Shown: piece by piece, positions 36,981-49,402 of the stretch
Layout: each line of letters begins with the position of its first letter
How positions within the stretch are numbered: position 1 is the first letter of the stretch
Source of the DNA: Dryas octopetala
Lineage: Eukaryota > Streptophyta > Magnoliopsida > Rosales > Rosaceae
Length of the DNA: 64,000 nucleotides
Direction: 5' to 3'
Assembly: GCA_963921425.1 (NCBI GenBank)
Contig: OY992832.1
Coordinates: 10,663,249-10,727,248, forward strand
Position numbers and translations under genes: made by a program
The notes under the pieces: model-generated
What the model saw: the letters and a program-made list of their open reading frames with translations, nothing else
The model's database searches: none
Told to the model about the DNA's origin: nothing

Positions 36981-37879
36981 CGGCTTATTCTATTGAGGTA
37001 TATCTTAACTTATTTATGTTGAGGTATGACCTTGTTGGGGCCTACACGAGTTGTTTTGTGTCGATCCGAACCGTTTGCAAGGATCATCTTCATTGATAGA
37101 TCATCCTTGCAAAAAATTAGTCAAATCGGAAATCATTTGCCTATCTAACTTTGATAAAATAAATGAACGGTTTTATCGAAAATATTTGGTTCGTCCATTT
37201 ATTTGATCAAAGTTAGATAGGCAAATGATTTCAAACCGTTTGCAAGGATCATCTTCATTGATAGATCATCCTTGCAAAAAATTAGTCAAATCGGAAATCA
37301 TTTGCCTATCTAACTTTGATAAAATAAATGAACGGTTTTATCGAAAATATTTGGTTCGTCCATTTATTTGATCAAAGTTAGATAGGCAAATGATTTCAGA
37401 TTTGGCTAATTTTTTGCAATGAAGATCTATCAATGGAAATGTAAAAAATGAACAGTTTGGATCGACACAAAACGACTCGTGTGAGCCTTAATAAAGTATA
37501 CCTCAACATAAATAAGTTGAGGTATGACCTTATTGGGGCCTACACGAGTTGTTTTGTGTCGATCCGAACCGTTTGCAAGGATCATTTTCATTGATAGATC
37601 ATCCTTGCAAAAAATTAGTCAAATCAGAAATCATTTGCCTATCTAACTTTGATAAAACAAATTGACGGTTTTATCGAAAATATTTGGTTCGTCCATTATT
37701 TGATCAAAGTTAAATAGACAAATGATTTCCGATTTGGCTAATTTTTTGCAATGAAGATCTATCAATGGAAATGTAAAAAATGAACGGTTCGGATCGACAC
37801 AAAACGACTCGTGTGAGCCATAATAAAGTATACCTCAACATAAATAAGTTGAGGTATATACATCAATAGAAGGAGGCTG
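36981..37879. mobile_element. Foldback element cluster with internal tandem duplications
   Basis: Related to 4926-5326: it begins CGGCTTATTCTATTGAGG, ends AATAGAAGGAGGCTG, and lies between TA repeats. A 165-bp segment beginning AACCGTTTGCAAGGATC is repeated back to back (37069 and 37234), and a further, longer unit starting TTGAGGTATGACCTT (37019) recurs at about 37518. The result is about 900 bp against about 400 bp for the simple form. No ORF. Confidence 0.78.
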
Positions 37880-38097
37880 TATATATATATATATATAGTA
37901 CTCCATCACAATACATTTAATATTCCTCTTAATTACCATATATATATATATATATATATGAGGATAGAGTCTTATATGGTGGATCAATACAATTGATTAC
38001 TAAGTGGTGTGCAAGACTTTTGGCCAAATAAGCTAGGCAGAGTTGTCAAACCCCATGACTTGACCTAATAAAAACCATTTTTGATGACTTCTTCACC

Positions 38098-38108
38098 TTA
38101 TATATATG
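38098..38108 (+). promoter_or_regulatory. Probable TATA box of the NAC gene
   Basis: TTATATATATG about 180 bases upstream of the NAC start codon, which would leave a 5'UTR of roughly 150 bases. Other AT runs nearby make this only probable. Confidence 0.45.
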
Positions 38109-38287
38109 GGAAGACTTGTGGTACTACTCTTCACCTTATTGTAGAAGCTTCTTTCATACATCCACATATTTCAAACTGTTTATCAATATCAGACGTTTCC
38201 TCCACTGACCTGGGAATTAAGAGAGAGAAATCAATACAACTACTAAGTAAGTACTTAATTAATAAGGATTGAGCTATAGATCGATCG

Positions 38288-40232
38288 ATGAGCTTGGAGA
38301 AGAAGATGGATAGAATATATACTGACAAGGATGATCATCATGATGATCATGATCATGATCAAGATGATGATGATGTTCCACTTCCAGGATTTCGGTTTCA
38401 CCCTACAGATGAGGAACTTGTAGGGTTCTATCTTCGCCGGAAGGTTGAGAAGAAACCCATCAGCTTCGAGCTCATCAAATCACTTGATATCTACAAGCAT
38501 GATCCTTGGGATCTTCCAAGTATGCATCTTTATATACTTGTCTTATTATTAATTTTGCTTTCTTTAAATTTCTTCGCCAATTAATATATCCGTAGCTAGG
38601 TAGGGTACTTAATTTGCTTCAAATTAAGACTCAAAATTTTTGAGCAAAAAGTGGCATGCATGATCGATTAGTACTTGAGCTAATTAACACCAGTGTCTAT
38701 ATATTAACTTTAACTCAAGTGATCGACATCATGATTGGTGGAAGTGGTACAGCCTAAAAACAAATTTTATATTTTAACAAAAAGAAAATTGCACTGACAT
38801 GGCGCACCTTAATTCTTTTAATTAAGTTAATTATTAATTACTATATATAGTTCTGGTTTCTGTAATGAGAATTATGAGAGTCCCTTAATTTAGTTTTTTC
38901 CCATAATTATAGACAATATATATATAAAGCCTAACTCTACTAACAAGTGTAGCTATATCTCCAATTATAAGTTTATAATTGTCTTCTTCTTCTCTCTCTC
39001 TCTCTCTCTCTCTCACACATGTGTGGTTTTGTGAATGTGTATTTATGCAGAAGCCACAAGTACTGCAGGAGATAAGGAATGTTACTTCTTCTGCAAAAGA
39101 GGGAGAAAGTACAAGAACAGTATCCGACCCAACAGAGTAACCGGGTCCGGGTTTTGGAAAGCAACCGGCATCGACAAGCCCATTCATAATTGCCAAGGCC
39201 ACCTATGCATTGGCCTCAAGAAGACATTGGTTTACTATCGTGGAAGTGCAGGAAAAGGCACCAAAACTGATTGGATGATGCACGAGTTTCGCCTTCCTGC
39301 CATTCCCACCACCACCACCACCACCAATCAAATTAATAACACTAAGTACCGCTCCTACGTCAAGAATAACACTACTACTGATCCTCAAGAAGCTGTAAGT
39401 ACTGAAAAATCTCACTCTTATTTTGAATATTTTCTACGCTCTTAATACTCAGAGTCATGGTTTTGTTTATACATGTGTACAATTATGTATGAGACATATT
39501 TTGTTTTTATCACATATTTGACATATTATGTTATTAAATTCAGGTATTGTAGGTTAAACTGTTAATTGACACAATTTGTTCAAACAATAGTACATTTGCA
39601 TATATATATTTTAACAATATAAATACCCTACATAATTAATTAGCTAACTACATGTCTCAAAACATAGCATTGATGGTATAGTCCTAAAAACATATATAAT
39701 TTTCATTTCCGATCCATTTCCCATATGATATTGAAGGTTTATGTTTTAAATGTCATACTAAATTCTTTCATTGGTATATATGATTCTACAGGAAATATGG
39801 ACATTGTGTCGGATATTTAAGAGAAATGTGTCATACAGAAAGTACACACCAGCTGATTGGAGAGATTTATCTGCTGCTACTAAACGTCATCCATTGGACA
39901 CAACTCTAGGCTCTAAGAAATGCAGTGAAGCTAATCATCTACAGGAACCTAACATTAATGGATCAGAAGCTGCTTATAATATCGATTTTGGTGCTTCAGC
40001 CATTTCCTACGAAGAGACGAAGCCTCATGTTGTCATGAATCATAATATTAATATTAATGCAAGCTATAGTAATAATAACCAGTCGATCAGCTCCATGCAA
40101 TTACAGGCTACATATCCATACATGGATTCCTTCACCAACTTTTCATATGCAGATGAGAATGAGTTTTTAAATGCCAATTGGGATGAGCTCAGATCAGTTG
40201 TACAGTTTGCTCTTGATCCAACCTTTCAGTAA
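38288..40232 (+). CDS. NAC042: NAC-domain transcription factor, JUB1/ANAC042-like
   Basis: Plant-specific nuclear transcription factor. Exons 38288-38519, 39051-39394 and 39792-40232 sum to 1017 nt, or 338 residues, with standard NAC intron positions. The NAC domain runs from about residue 31 to 204: subdomain [58 protein letters not shown] with DWMMHEFRL, and [12 protein letters not shown]. The C-terminal WDELRSV motif (near residue 320) is the signature of the JUNGBRUNNEN1 group, which in Arabidopsis represses ageing and responds to hydrogen peroxide and heat. That role is inferred here from family only. The N-terminus is unusual in carrying an Asp/His-rich run (residues 13-29). The second intron acceptor region is preceded by a (CT)n tract at 38990-39013. 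Confidence 0.93.
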
Positions 40233-40498
40233 CTCTACTTCTATGTTATATATGTAAATGAAATGATACTAAAGCAGTAGTACTATAGTGTGGAACTGTT
40301 TGGATAGTTAGTATATATATACGTTACAGAAATTAATTCTTGTCCCTTAATTTGACCCTTTACCCTAGAGGGGTAGGATAGTACTAATTATGATATGACT
40401 TCTTGTTGTCTTGTCTACAAAATTTAGATGTTCTTATTAATCTTATTTATTATATTATAATTTATTAATGCACATGCATTGAGGGCTTATGAGAAAAA

Positions 40499-41715
40499 AG
40501 GGGTGGGCATTTTAACCATGCACCGTCAAAATCGGCCGAACTACACCGTCAAAAAATCGTAAAAAATTACATTGACTAAAAAAAGTCAACATCATCAAAA
40601 AAACCGAATCGCATCGGTTCTCTCCGGTTCCACACTCATTTAACCGCACCGCACCGAACCGCACCGCATAATTGTAAAAAAAATATATTTTTATATTTTT
40701 ATACATATATATATACCATTTTAGATATTTTTTTATACATATTTATACCATTTTTATATACTTTTTATACACTTTTTGTACACATTTTTATACACTTTAG
40801 ACCCTAAACCCTAATAAAATATTAAAATTAATATTAATCTAGCTATATTTTAGAGTTTAGACCCTAAAATATATTTTCTATAACCATATGACCTATTTTC
40901 TAGATATATAATATAATAATAAATTAATAATTTTAGTATATAATTTTAGTTATACCCATTACCCTATATAATAAAGTTAGTATATTCTTTATATTCTATA
41001 TAAAAAAAATTAGTATATTATTTATAGTTTATACTCTATATACTAAATTTTTTACTTGTTTATAGTTCTAGGGTATAATATACAGTTATATACTATATAA
41101 GTGTGTAGGGTATATGCCATATAAGGTATAAGATTTAAAATTTATGGTATAAGGTTTATGATATGGTATAGGTCCTATAGGATATTAGGGTTTATGGTAT
41201 AAGGATTTAAAACTTATGGTATAAGGATTTAAAACTTATGGTATAGGGTTTGGTTGCAACTCATCTCTCATTCTCTAAACGCTAAACCCTAAGGTTTAAA
41301 ATTTTATATATTCTATATAATCTATATATATAGTCTAGTTACATAAACTAGTTTGCCCAACCAAACCCAATTGCTCAAACCCCAAAACATATATTTTATA
41401 TAAATTATAAACATTAAAACATATGTAAATGTAATAAAAAGACGAAACCCCAACATGGCCAAACCCCAAAACATATGTTTTATATAAATTATAAAATATT
41501 AAAAAATTTAAAACATATGTAAATGTAATAAAAAAACCAAAACCACAGTGGAGAACCACACCGCACCACACATGCATGGAATGGTCTGGTTTGGTTTGGT
41601 TTGATTTTTTTACTCCCTTCACGGTTTTAAGCACCGAACTGCATCGCATATGAATATCCGGCGCGACGCCCGATTTCGGGGGAGAACGAGACCGAATCGC
41701 ACGGCGCCTACCCCT
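40499..41715. mobile_element. hAT-like non-autonomous element
   Basis: Left end AGGGGTGGGCAT and right end GCGCCTACCCCT are inverted matches. The flanks are GAGAAAAA (40491-40498) and AAGAAAAA (41716-41723), an 8-bp duplication with one mismatch, as expected for hAT. Subterminal regions are rich in CGCACCGAACCGCACCGC-type words, typical of such plant repeats. The middle is AT-rich with TATACA(C/T)TTT and CCCTAAACCCTAA words. No transposase. Confidence 0.7.
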
Positions 41716-42174
41716 AAGAAAAAGGTTAAGGTCATCGAGGGGGCGGCTGCAAATTACATGTCCCAGGTTCTTTTCATCTGGCTTGAAACTCGCAAGACCT
41801 GTGGTCGTTTATATTTGTTTATTGATCTTTAATTATAATACTAACATGACGAACTTAATTTAAGGCTCAGTTAAGGCTTAATTTATTTTGAACCTTGAGC
41901 AAAATCAAACTCCACAGCTGACAAAACTGTATACAAACTTGCAAATTGCAGAGGGTTTCTTAATTAATTTATTAAATTAAAGTTTCACTTCTTAATTAAT
42001 TTAAGGTAGTTACGATTTGGACTTTATATTTCAAAATATATCATGTACCACGAGGTGTAAAACTTATAAATTTATATAGCATTCTCATTATCTTGTGACT
42101 TAGCACATGATAAAAGAGATATACATGTACATAGAGAATATATATATACTCATGATAGAAAAAAAATAATTGTC

Positions 42175-42520
42175 GTTGGTCAACCAAACATGCCCTTTTC
42201 TCTCCCAACTTACGTGACCCCATTATGTTGTGCCACTAATATGCAAAGTGGGTTAGTCATATATGTTGTGCCACAATACACTCATAATGACAAGTAAAAC
42301 TTAACAGATGTTTATATTTTTTATGACTATTTTTCTAATCATCACCTGATCTATCATATAATATAATAAGATAAATAAACATACATATCAATCGGTGATA
42401 AAGAAATTTTCACCTTGTGGGTCAACCAAGCCGGCGCCCTTCTCTTTCCCTCACCTTACGTGGCCGAGCCGAGCAATTGTGTCGTGCCCAATATGCAAAA
42501 GTGAGTCAGCCATATATGTT
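42175..42520. repeat. Local duplicated segment
   Basis: Two diverged direct copies about 245 bases apart: GGTCAACCAAACATGCCC...CTTACGTGACC...ATATGCAAAGTGGG...CATATATGTT (from 42178) and GGTCAACCAAGCCGGCGCCC...CTTACGTGGCC...ATATGCAAAAGTGAG...CATATATGTT (from 42421). Non-coding. Confidence 0.6.
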
Positions 42521-42738
42521 TGATTCAAGAATTAAAATACTATTATATTATGTACAAAAATAATTCTATTACATTAATATATTTTATATTAATTATGTCA
42601 CTCATGCATTGAGTTCTTAATAATGTTCTAGAGAGTATGGAACAATGAATAGGAAGTCAAATTATTAAGGAAAAAAGGGAAAATATCAAAACAATATCTA
42701 GAACATGGTCGGACCTGTTCTACATTTATTGCCTGGTT

Positions 42739-42794
42739 GTTTAGTCAAGGGTTTGTTTGCCCAAAAAAAAAAAAAAAGTTTAGTCAAGGGTTTG
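42739..42794 (+). mobile_element. Micro-retroposon: TTTGCCC plus poly(A)
   Basis: The 17-mer GTTTAGTCAAGGGTTTG is at 42739-42755 and 42778-42794. Between them are TTTGCCC and 15 A residues. Confidence 0.8.
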
Positions 42795-43407
42795 GGTTGA
42801 CCTGTTCAAAACTGAACGAATTTCAAGCCCAAAATGGTATTTGACCTATGCATTTTAAGCGAAAGCCCAAGATTTCCTGCCCTCCTCAACCCAATACCAA
42901 CCCAAACCCGAAGACCCACGACCCAAAACGAAACAATAAAAAAAAATATATACAAGCAGCTGTTGAGCTACGAGGTCAGCTATTTTGCAGAGGGGACTGT
43001 CAATGTTGTGAAGAGGAAGAAGAAGAAAGAGAGTGACAGAGGAGGAGGTCACGTGGTTCAGCTGCTACGGTGAGTTTCCTCGGCCCGATCTAAACGATGT
43101 CGTTTAATAAAATTCTATATGAATGGATTTATTTGAACAGATATGTAGTTAATTGAACTTAGCCACAAAAAAAAAGAAAAAAAAAGAAGGAAGTTACCAA
43201 AAATAAGGCATTTAAACAAAGCTTTTCATGAACCCAAAAAATGATTGTGGGTTTTTGAGTATTTGGGTTGAATAAATTGCACAAACAATTAGTCGACAAA
43301 AGTTTTAAGTTTGGAGTGAGATGATGTGTTGATTATGGAAGTCAAGATCTTGCAGTGTAATTTTGGGACATTAAAAACCTTTACCAATCAGTGATTTTGT
43401 GTTTCAG

Positions 43408-46336
43408 ATGCTAAAACACTATTGGGTCGTCTTCTTTGTGGTGGTTTCATGGGTTGTCAGCTTCAGAGTTATAGATGCCAGTGCTGGTGATCGTGATCCA
43501 GTTTATGGGTAATTGCTTTATCTTCTTTAGATCTTCTCCAATAACTCTTTATGCTACTGATTAGCTTTGGTTATACTCTTTTGTTATAGCTACATTTATT
43601 GTTTTTTAGGCTTTCGCTTCAAGTCCTCATTGTTTTTTCTGTAAAGACTATATATTTTCATCTCTGCTCATTCATCATTTAGAACACAATGCCGCCTACG
43701 GAGGCTTTCTTGGCCTGCATGAGCCTTTTATCTTCTAAATGACTGAAAATTTCAACTGAAGGACTTGAAAAAACAATCCGGGTTCTCTTCATTTGAAGCT
43801 TGAATGAAAAGGGCTGGTTGTGATCCACACCATTCAAGGAGTGTGGGCCCCACATTGGGCTTCTCCCCATTCATTAGCAATCAGTGCTCCTCATTTGAAG
43901 TTCAAATAGAGGGGATCTTTTTCCCTTGAATCTTTGTGTTTGCAATATACGGTAAATCAGTAATACACTAATCAGTAATTTAGTGGAAGAATTATTACAT
44001 AATAAGTATTCCTTGAATAAGAAAGCTGCTCACCAAACCAATTTACCAATCCTGTTTGTGACATAATTCATGTGGGTCTGTTGACATGCTTGGAGTTCTG
44101 TTTTTCTTATTTTCATTTGGTAGGCCATTATGTCATTTACCGTCCATATTATTACCCAAGCTCAAGCATGGGATCTTAAAAGTTAAACCATACCATCCTT
44201 AAGAACTATGGAGCTTAAATCAGGCTGGATAAGATTACAATACATTTAGCCCCAAGCAGTTCGTTTTTCAGCCCCATTAAAACCTTTAGAATAAAGGACT
44301 TCCTCTGTTTGTTGTTTATTCTTTATTTTTTCAAATGCATTCATGTAACGACTATTCCTGTAGAACTGTGTAAATTGTTAGAATTCCTCTGTGGAAGTTG
44401 AATTTTGGTAAGTACCTGTCTTGAAATTAATCTGTATAATTGGATTATAGCTAAGTTGTACGAGTGGCCTGAGTGTGTGTGAGCTCTTCTTATTTATCTA
44501 GTGGAATCAACTTTTCGGTCTATGTTGTAAAGTAAATTAGTTTTGGGTATTTTCCCTACACTTGTAACCAACTATGTGGACTTTACATTGTGCCGTTGGA
44601 ATAGTGTTACATAGTTACTTGTAATTTTAGGGCTTGTGTAAAACAATGTGAAGCAACTGGATGTGTAGGGCAGAGATGCTTTCCACATTGCAACTTCTCT
44701 TCGGATGGTGTCTCCATTGATGGTTCATGGTACATGCAAGAACCTCTTTATTTGCAGTGGAAACAATGGGATTGCCAAAGTGATTGCCGTTACAATTGTA
44801 TGGTTGACAGAGAGAAAGAAAGAGAAGCAGCCGGTCATGGTCCGGTCAAATATCATGGAAAATGGCCCTTCAAGCGTGTTTATGGGATCCAGGTTAGGTT
44901 TTTGACAGGCTATAGCTTTGTCTTTGTGACAAGATATGGTCATGGTCCGGTCAAAACATTTTTACCCTTTTTGCAGTTAGATTTTAATGTTACCATAGTT
45001 TTGTGGTTTGTGCTATTTAACATGTTATCCATTTGTTTAGGAGCCTGCCTCTGTAGCTTTCTCTGCACTCAACCTTGCAATGCATTTTCATGGTTGGATA
45101 TCCTTTTTCATCCTTTTGTACTATAAGTTGCCTTTGAGACGAGATAAGAAGGCATACTATGACTATGCCAGTTTGTGGCACATCTATGCTCTCTTACAAT
45201 TCAACACCTGGTTCTGGAGTGCTGTTTTCCACAGTAGGTAAGCTTTTCTCTTTCTTTATGTATATCTTCTAACTACAATATGTGGGAATGAATGTCTGCT
45301 TGCTGTTTTGGTTTTTGATAAGCTTTATCTTTGTTTATTTCAATTACATTACAAGTTTGTGTGTGCATTTACTTTGCTTTCAGACTCTCATTCTATGTCA
45401 AAGGTTTGTTTGGTTCATTGGCCCTAAAAAGTGCATTTACTGTTGAATGTTTGAATGGCGTGTGACTAAATTAATCTTTCCTCACCCCTATAAAAATTTC
45501 AGAACAAGAGGTTATTTTTAGTCTAGTCTAACTTGTGCCAGCCATGTCAAAAAAGGCTTAAAAGGAAGTTTATTGGGACTTGGGTATCATACATGGATGA
45601 GTTATAAATATAATTGTGAGTGTTCATAACGTTAATTACAGAATTTTTAATTCATTAAATTAATATAGTACCATGCTATTAATGTGACATTTCAACATCT
45701 TGTAAATCTTTCTTGAAGACAAGCAATGGATGAAAGACTGACATTGAATGGGTTTAGCTTATACATTGAAAACCTCATCTGATCATTTTAAAAGTAATAT
45801 ACAAGCAAAATTGTACTAGTCCTAAAAATCACCTAACCCTCCTCCACACTCTTCCCCTCACACTCCGCCCCACTAGGAAAAGGGGAAAAAAAACCTAGAA
45901 AGCACTGATCTTTTCTTGGCAACTAAATTAGGTTTCATAATTTTTTTTATTCTTTTTTGGTGGGTTGTTGGGGGGGGGGGGGGGGGGGTTGGGAGCTGGG
46001 CCATTTAGCACATTTCATGATCATTACTGTGTCTTATTGAACTACAGAGACGTGGATTTGACAGAGAAATTAGACTACTCATCTGCAGTGGCAATACTTG
46101 GGTACTCGCTCATTCTGGCTATACTAAGAAGTTTCGACGTGAGGGATTCTGCTGTCAGAGTCATGATTGCTGCTCCACTGCTTGCTTTTGTAACCACTCA
46201 CATATTGTATCTCAACTTCTATAAACTGGATTATGGTATCTTTACCCTTCCTTTCCATATTTTTTTTATTTTTCAGTAACGGTAATGAACCAAGGATTCA
46301 TATGTGGTATCTATATTCTTACAAGGTTATATTTTT

Positions 46337-46374
<38 letters not shown>

Positions 46375-47137
46375 TGATATTTTGTGCTTCCTTTCATCTT
46401 CAATTTTATTTTTGTAATATACCATTTCCCTACTTTGATAGGACTAACCTCATCGAATAGGGTATACAACTATACATGACTTGTTATCCCAACAATTTAA
46501 GCTATTAGGAAACTATGAACACTATCTTGTTCTACAATCCCCACATGTAGGCTTGAAAAGGGAACACTATCTATGAATACAAGTTGACCTTACACATGAA
46601 TTTATTTTTTATACCAGGTGGAAAGTCTTTACATTGGACACAGAATCTCTTGCTTTGATTTCATTATAGATGACTGATTATCCTAAAAATTTGAACTGTT
46701 AGGAAATGCTTAATTTCTTTTATTTTGACATTGTAGGCTCCTTTAATCTCTATTCTCTCTTTTTGGAACATAATTTCCTAGTGTTTATGAGGACAATCTG
46801 ACAAATTAATCATCACTTTGCAGGGTGGAACATGCAAGTTTGTCTTGTCATGGGTGTGGCTCAACTTTTTTTTTGGGCGATTTGGGCTGGTGTCACTCGC
46901 CATCCATCTCGTTGGAAGTTGTGGGTGGTAGTAGTGGCAGGTTCCCTTGCAATGCTCCTAGAAATTTTTGATTTCCCTCCATACCAAGGATTTGTGGATG
47001 CTCATGCTGCCTGGCATGCCATCACTATCCCCCTAACGTACGTTTGGTGGAGTTTCATCAGAGACGATGCTGAGTTCCAAACCTCTAACCTCGTAAAGAA
47101 GTACCGGACGTCTAACCTTTCAAAGAAGGCAAAATAG
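43408..47137 (+). CDS. PGAP3: Per1/PGAP3-like GPI-anchor remodelling protein
   Basis: Membrane hydrolase family that removes the sn-2 acyl chain of GPI anchors during lipid remodelling in the secretory pathway. Exons 43408-43508, 44631-44892, 45041-45237, 46048-46235 and 46824-47137 give 353 residues. The N-terminus MLKHYWVVFFVVVSWVVSFR is a signal peptide. It is followed by a cysteine-rich lumenal part (VKQCEATGCVGQRC, WDCQSDCRYNC) and about six membrane helices. Conserved polar motifs of the CREST-like hydrolase core are seen: NLAMHFHGW, WFWSAVFHSRD, the lumen/membrane TEKLDY, and DAHAAWHA near the end. The C-terminus is lysine-rich (SNLSKKAK), possibly an ER retrieval-type tail. A 5'UTR exon probably ends at about 43070 (CTACG then GTGAGT), its intron ending with CAG directly before the ATG. 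Confidence 0.93.
45970..45988. repeat. Poly(G) tract in PGAP3 intron
   Basis: Nineteen consecutive G residues 59 bases upstream of the third-intron acceptor. A (GA)n run lies in the next intron at about 46340-46366. Confidence 0.9.
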
Positions 47138-48560
47138 TTGTTTCTAAATGGCATGATCATTTGATGCTTGAGCACGTAGCCCTTGTCTCCATTAACCTAC
47201 TCGAAGTTGCAGTTTTTCCCTTTTCTTTGTTCTATCTGTATTGCAAAATGAGACAGTTGGGGTAGGGTACTGATTGCTGTTGTATTGGGTTAAATTATCA
47301 TTTGGATTTCTCTTTAGTGGTAATCCTTGATGCACAAAAGACTATACCTAAGGATCTCTATTTGTTAACTTTCATTTGGTATTCAAATTTGGTATTTTAT
47401 TTTTATTAAGGAAGGACCTTACTTCACCTATGCTATGTTGAATGGGGCAGTTCAAATTCCTTTTAATAAACTGTTGATGACAATAAATTAGGTTGAAATA
47501 AGGGTGGTTTGGACCAACTGAAATAAGGGTCGGCCATCGCCATCTCAGAATCTGATTCAACCCTACAAGCAGGATAACCAAGGTGAATTGCCACCACCTT
47601 TGCTCGTGTTGTACAGTGACCCTCCCCTAAAATCTCCCAACATGTAGCCTTTAAATAGTGTAACTCTTTCTTGCGCCCCACTCCTATTTCTTTTCCTATT
47701 AATTACCTTTCCTTTGACCCACGTTTCTTGCTGACCACTTAACTCATTAGTTTGAATCTTATTTTCTCTTCTGTTGTTTTGTTGCATTGTTTAACTCTTA
47801 AATAATGATATAGATTTGAACCAGAAAGTGACGGGTCCAAACTCATCGACTTTGTCAAACTTAGCCTTGGAATTGTGCAGCTACTGTTGCGTGGCGTTGA
47901 GGGCCTTCCCACATACATGCATGCATCGATGCATCCCATTTCATGGGGAGTGCAAATAGAACCTCTCATGTAAAGGAAATGATGCACCCAGAAAAATATT
48001 AGCTTCAACTCTACTGTTTTGAAACTCCATTTCACCTGGATATAAAATTGAATGACATAGTCAATTAGAATGAAGTTTCTATTCATAACGCAAATAACTA
48101 TAGTTATCAAATAAATTTAGGCATAATAAATATGACATTGCATATGCTCATCATCACTAAGTTACTAACCCTTTCATTACTACTCATATGACTACCATTC
48201 AACCACCATTAGGTGGGCATCCCAAGTAAGGTTGACAAGTTAACCCACTCCGAAGCTTATCGTAGGATTACACTATCGCTTTAGCGAAAGATAAAATTAT
48301 TATGAAATGAAAAGAATTTGTATTTTGAGTCTTTGACTGCAGCTTCACTTGTTTAATTTTGTTTACTAAATAATGTAACAGTATTTCATTTATTCAATTT
48401 CATACTCACTACGGCTAAAGTAAATGCTGACCTGCATACAAATACATCATTTTGGTAAATAAGTTTGATCAGCGTAACATTACCATTTTCGTTTTGCTGT
48501 TAGTTAACTTAGTTTTTCCAAATTGGACATTGCCACACTGGTTGTTAGCATCCAAACTGG
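47138..48560. other. Intergenic region between PGAP3 and EF2
   Basis: PGAP3 3'UTR and spacer. Minus-strand open stretches at 47372-48110 have no recognisable domain and compositional support is weak, so no gene is called. Confidence 0.55.
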
Positions 48561-48566
48561 ACCTTC

Positions 48567-48707
48567 GGCCCATTTAGAAAAGCAAAGCCCAGCGGCCCCA
48601 GCCCACTTCATTCCAAAACCCTAGATAACGAAGCACTTGCCACAACCGCATATACCTCAGTCTTACTATTTTATCCTCTCTCACTCAGTACCTTTTTATA
48701 TATAAAG
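48567..48707 (+). promoter_or_regulatory. EF2 copy 1 promoter: site II motifs, telo box, TATA
   Basis: Three site II-type words in inverse orientation (GGCCCA 48567-48572, AGCCCA 48586-48591 and 48600-48605) are followed by a telo box AAACCCTA (48616-48623) and a TATA box TTATATATAAAG (48696-48707). This combination is known from plant translation-machinery genes, where it drives expression in dividing cells. The 5'UTR starts near 48735. Its first exon seems to end at 48777 (CACCTG then GTTCGT) with an intron to 49358. Confidence 0.75.
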
Positions 48708-49402
48708 GACAAGTGCGAAGTGCTTGCCTCATTTTGCTCTACACTCAGCTGCCGCCTCTCTCGCAGCTTGTCACCTGGTTCGTTCTCTCAAATTCTATTT
48801 TTAGATCTGAAATTTCCTAACTTAAACTTGTATGAAACTAATTGACTTGCATGTTTACTTCAACCAAATCATTTCTAGCGCATGTTTTTCGATTTTTCTG
48901 CCTCAGGATCTGTAATCAGACGGGCAAACTAGTATATTTCGATTTTTATTTTCTTTTCTTTGGAATCGATCAGATTGAATTTACTTATGCTTAGTTGCTG
49001 TTTATATGCCTTTGATTGTAGCTGACTTTTGTTATAGCATGTTTCAATGAAAAAAAAAATTGCTTTTGAGCTTATTTTATTATAACCCAGATTAAATTTA
49101 AGCAAATATCGTATAGATTTATGGGCATACACCCATAACAGATTTAAACTGCACATGTATATATATATATATATATCAAAATTATTATATAGAGAACCAT
49201 TTTGTAAGTACCTAATTATTACTATGCTGCGTATTTCATATATGGTTTTTCTTTCTTGATGGGTAGTTTTATCAGTTTGTAATAAACTATTTTGGATCTT
49301 TTTGATCTTTTCTTGTTCTTTTATCTAACTGGATTCTTTTTATGTTTCTTGTGAGCAGGTGCTACTTATATTTTTTGGAGGTGACATTTAAGAGAAGTCA
49401 AG

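Noticed and set aside
40795-41300. CCCTAAACCCTAA words, possible interstitial telomeric repeat
   Set aside because: Only one or two units, degenerate and AT-rich, inside the hAT-like element.
41335-41649. 104-codon minus-strand open frame
   Set aside because: Falls in the repetitive interior of the hAT-like element with internal near-duplicates.
47372-48110. Several overlapping minus-strand open frames between PGAP3 and EF2
   Set aside because: No recognisable domain and no compositional sign of coding.
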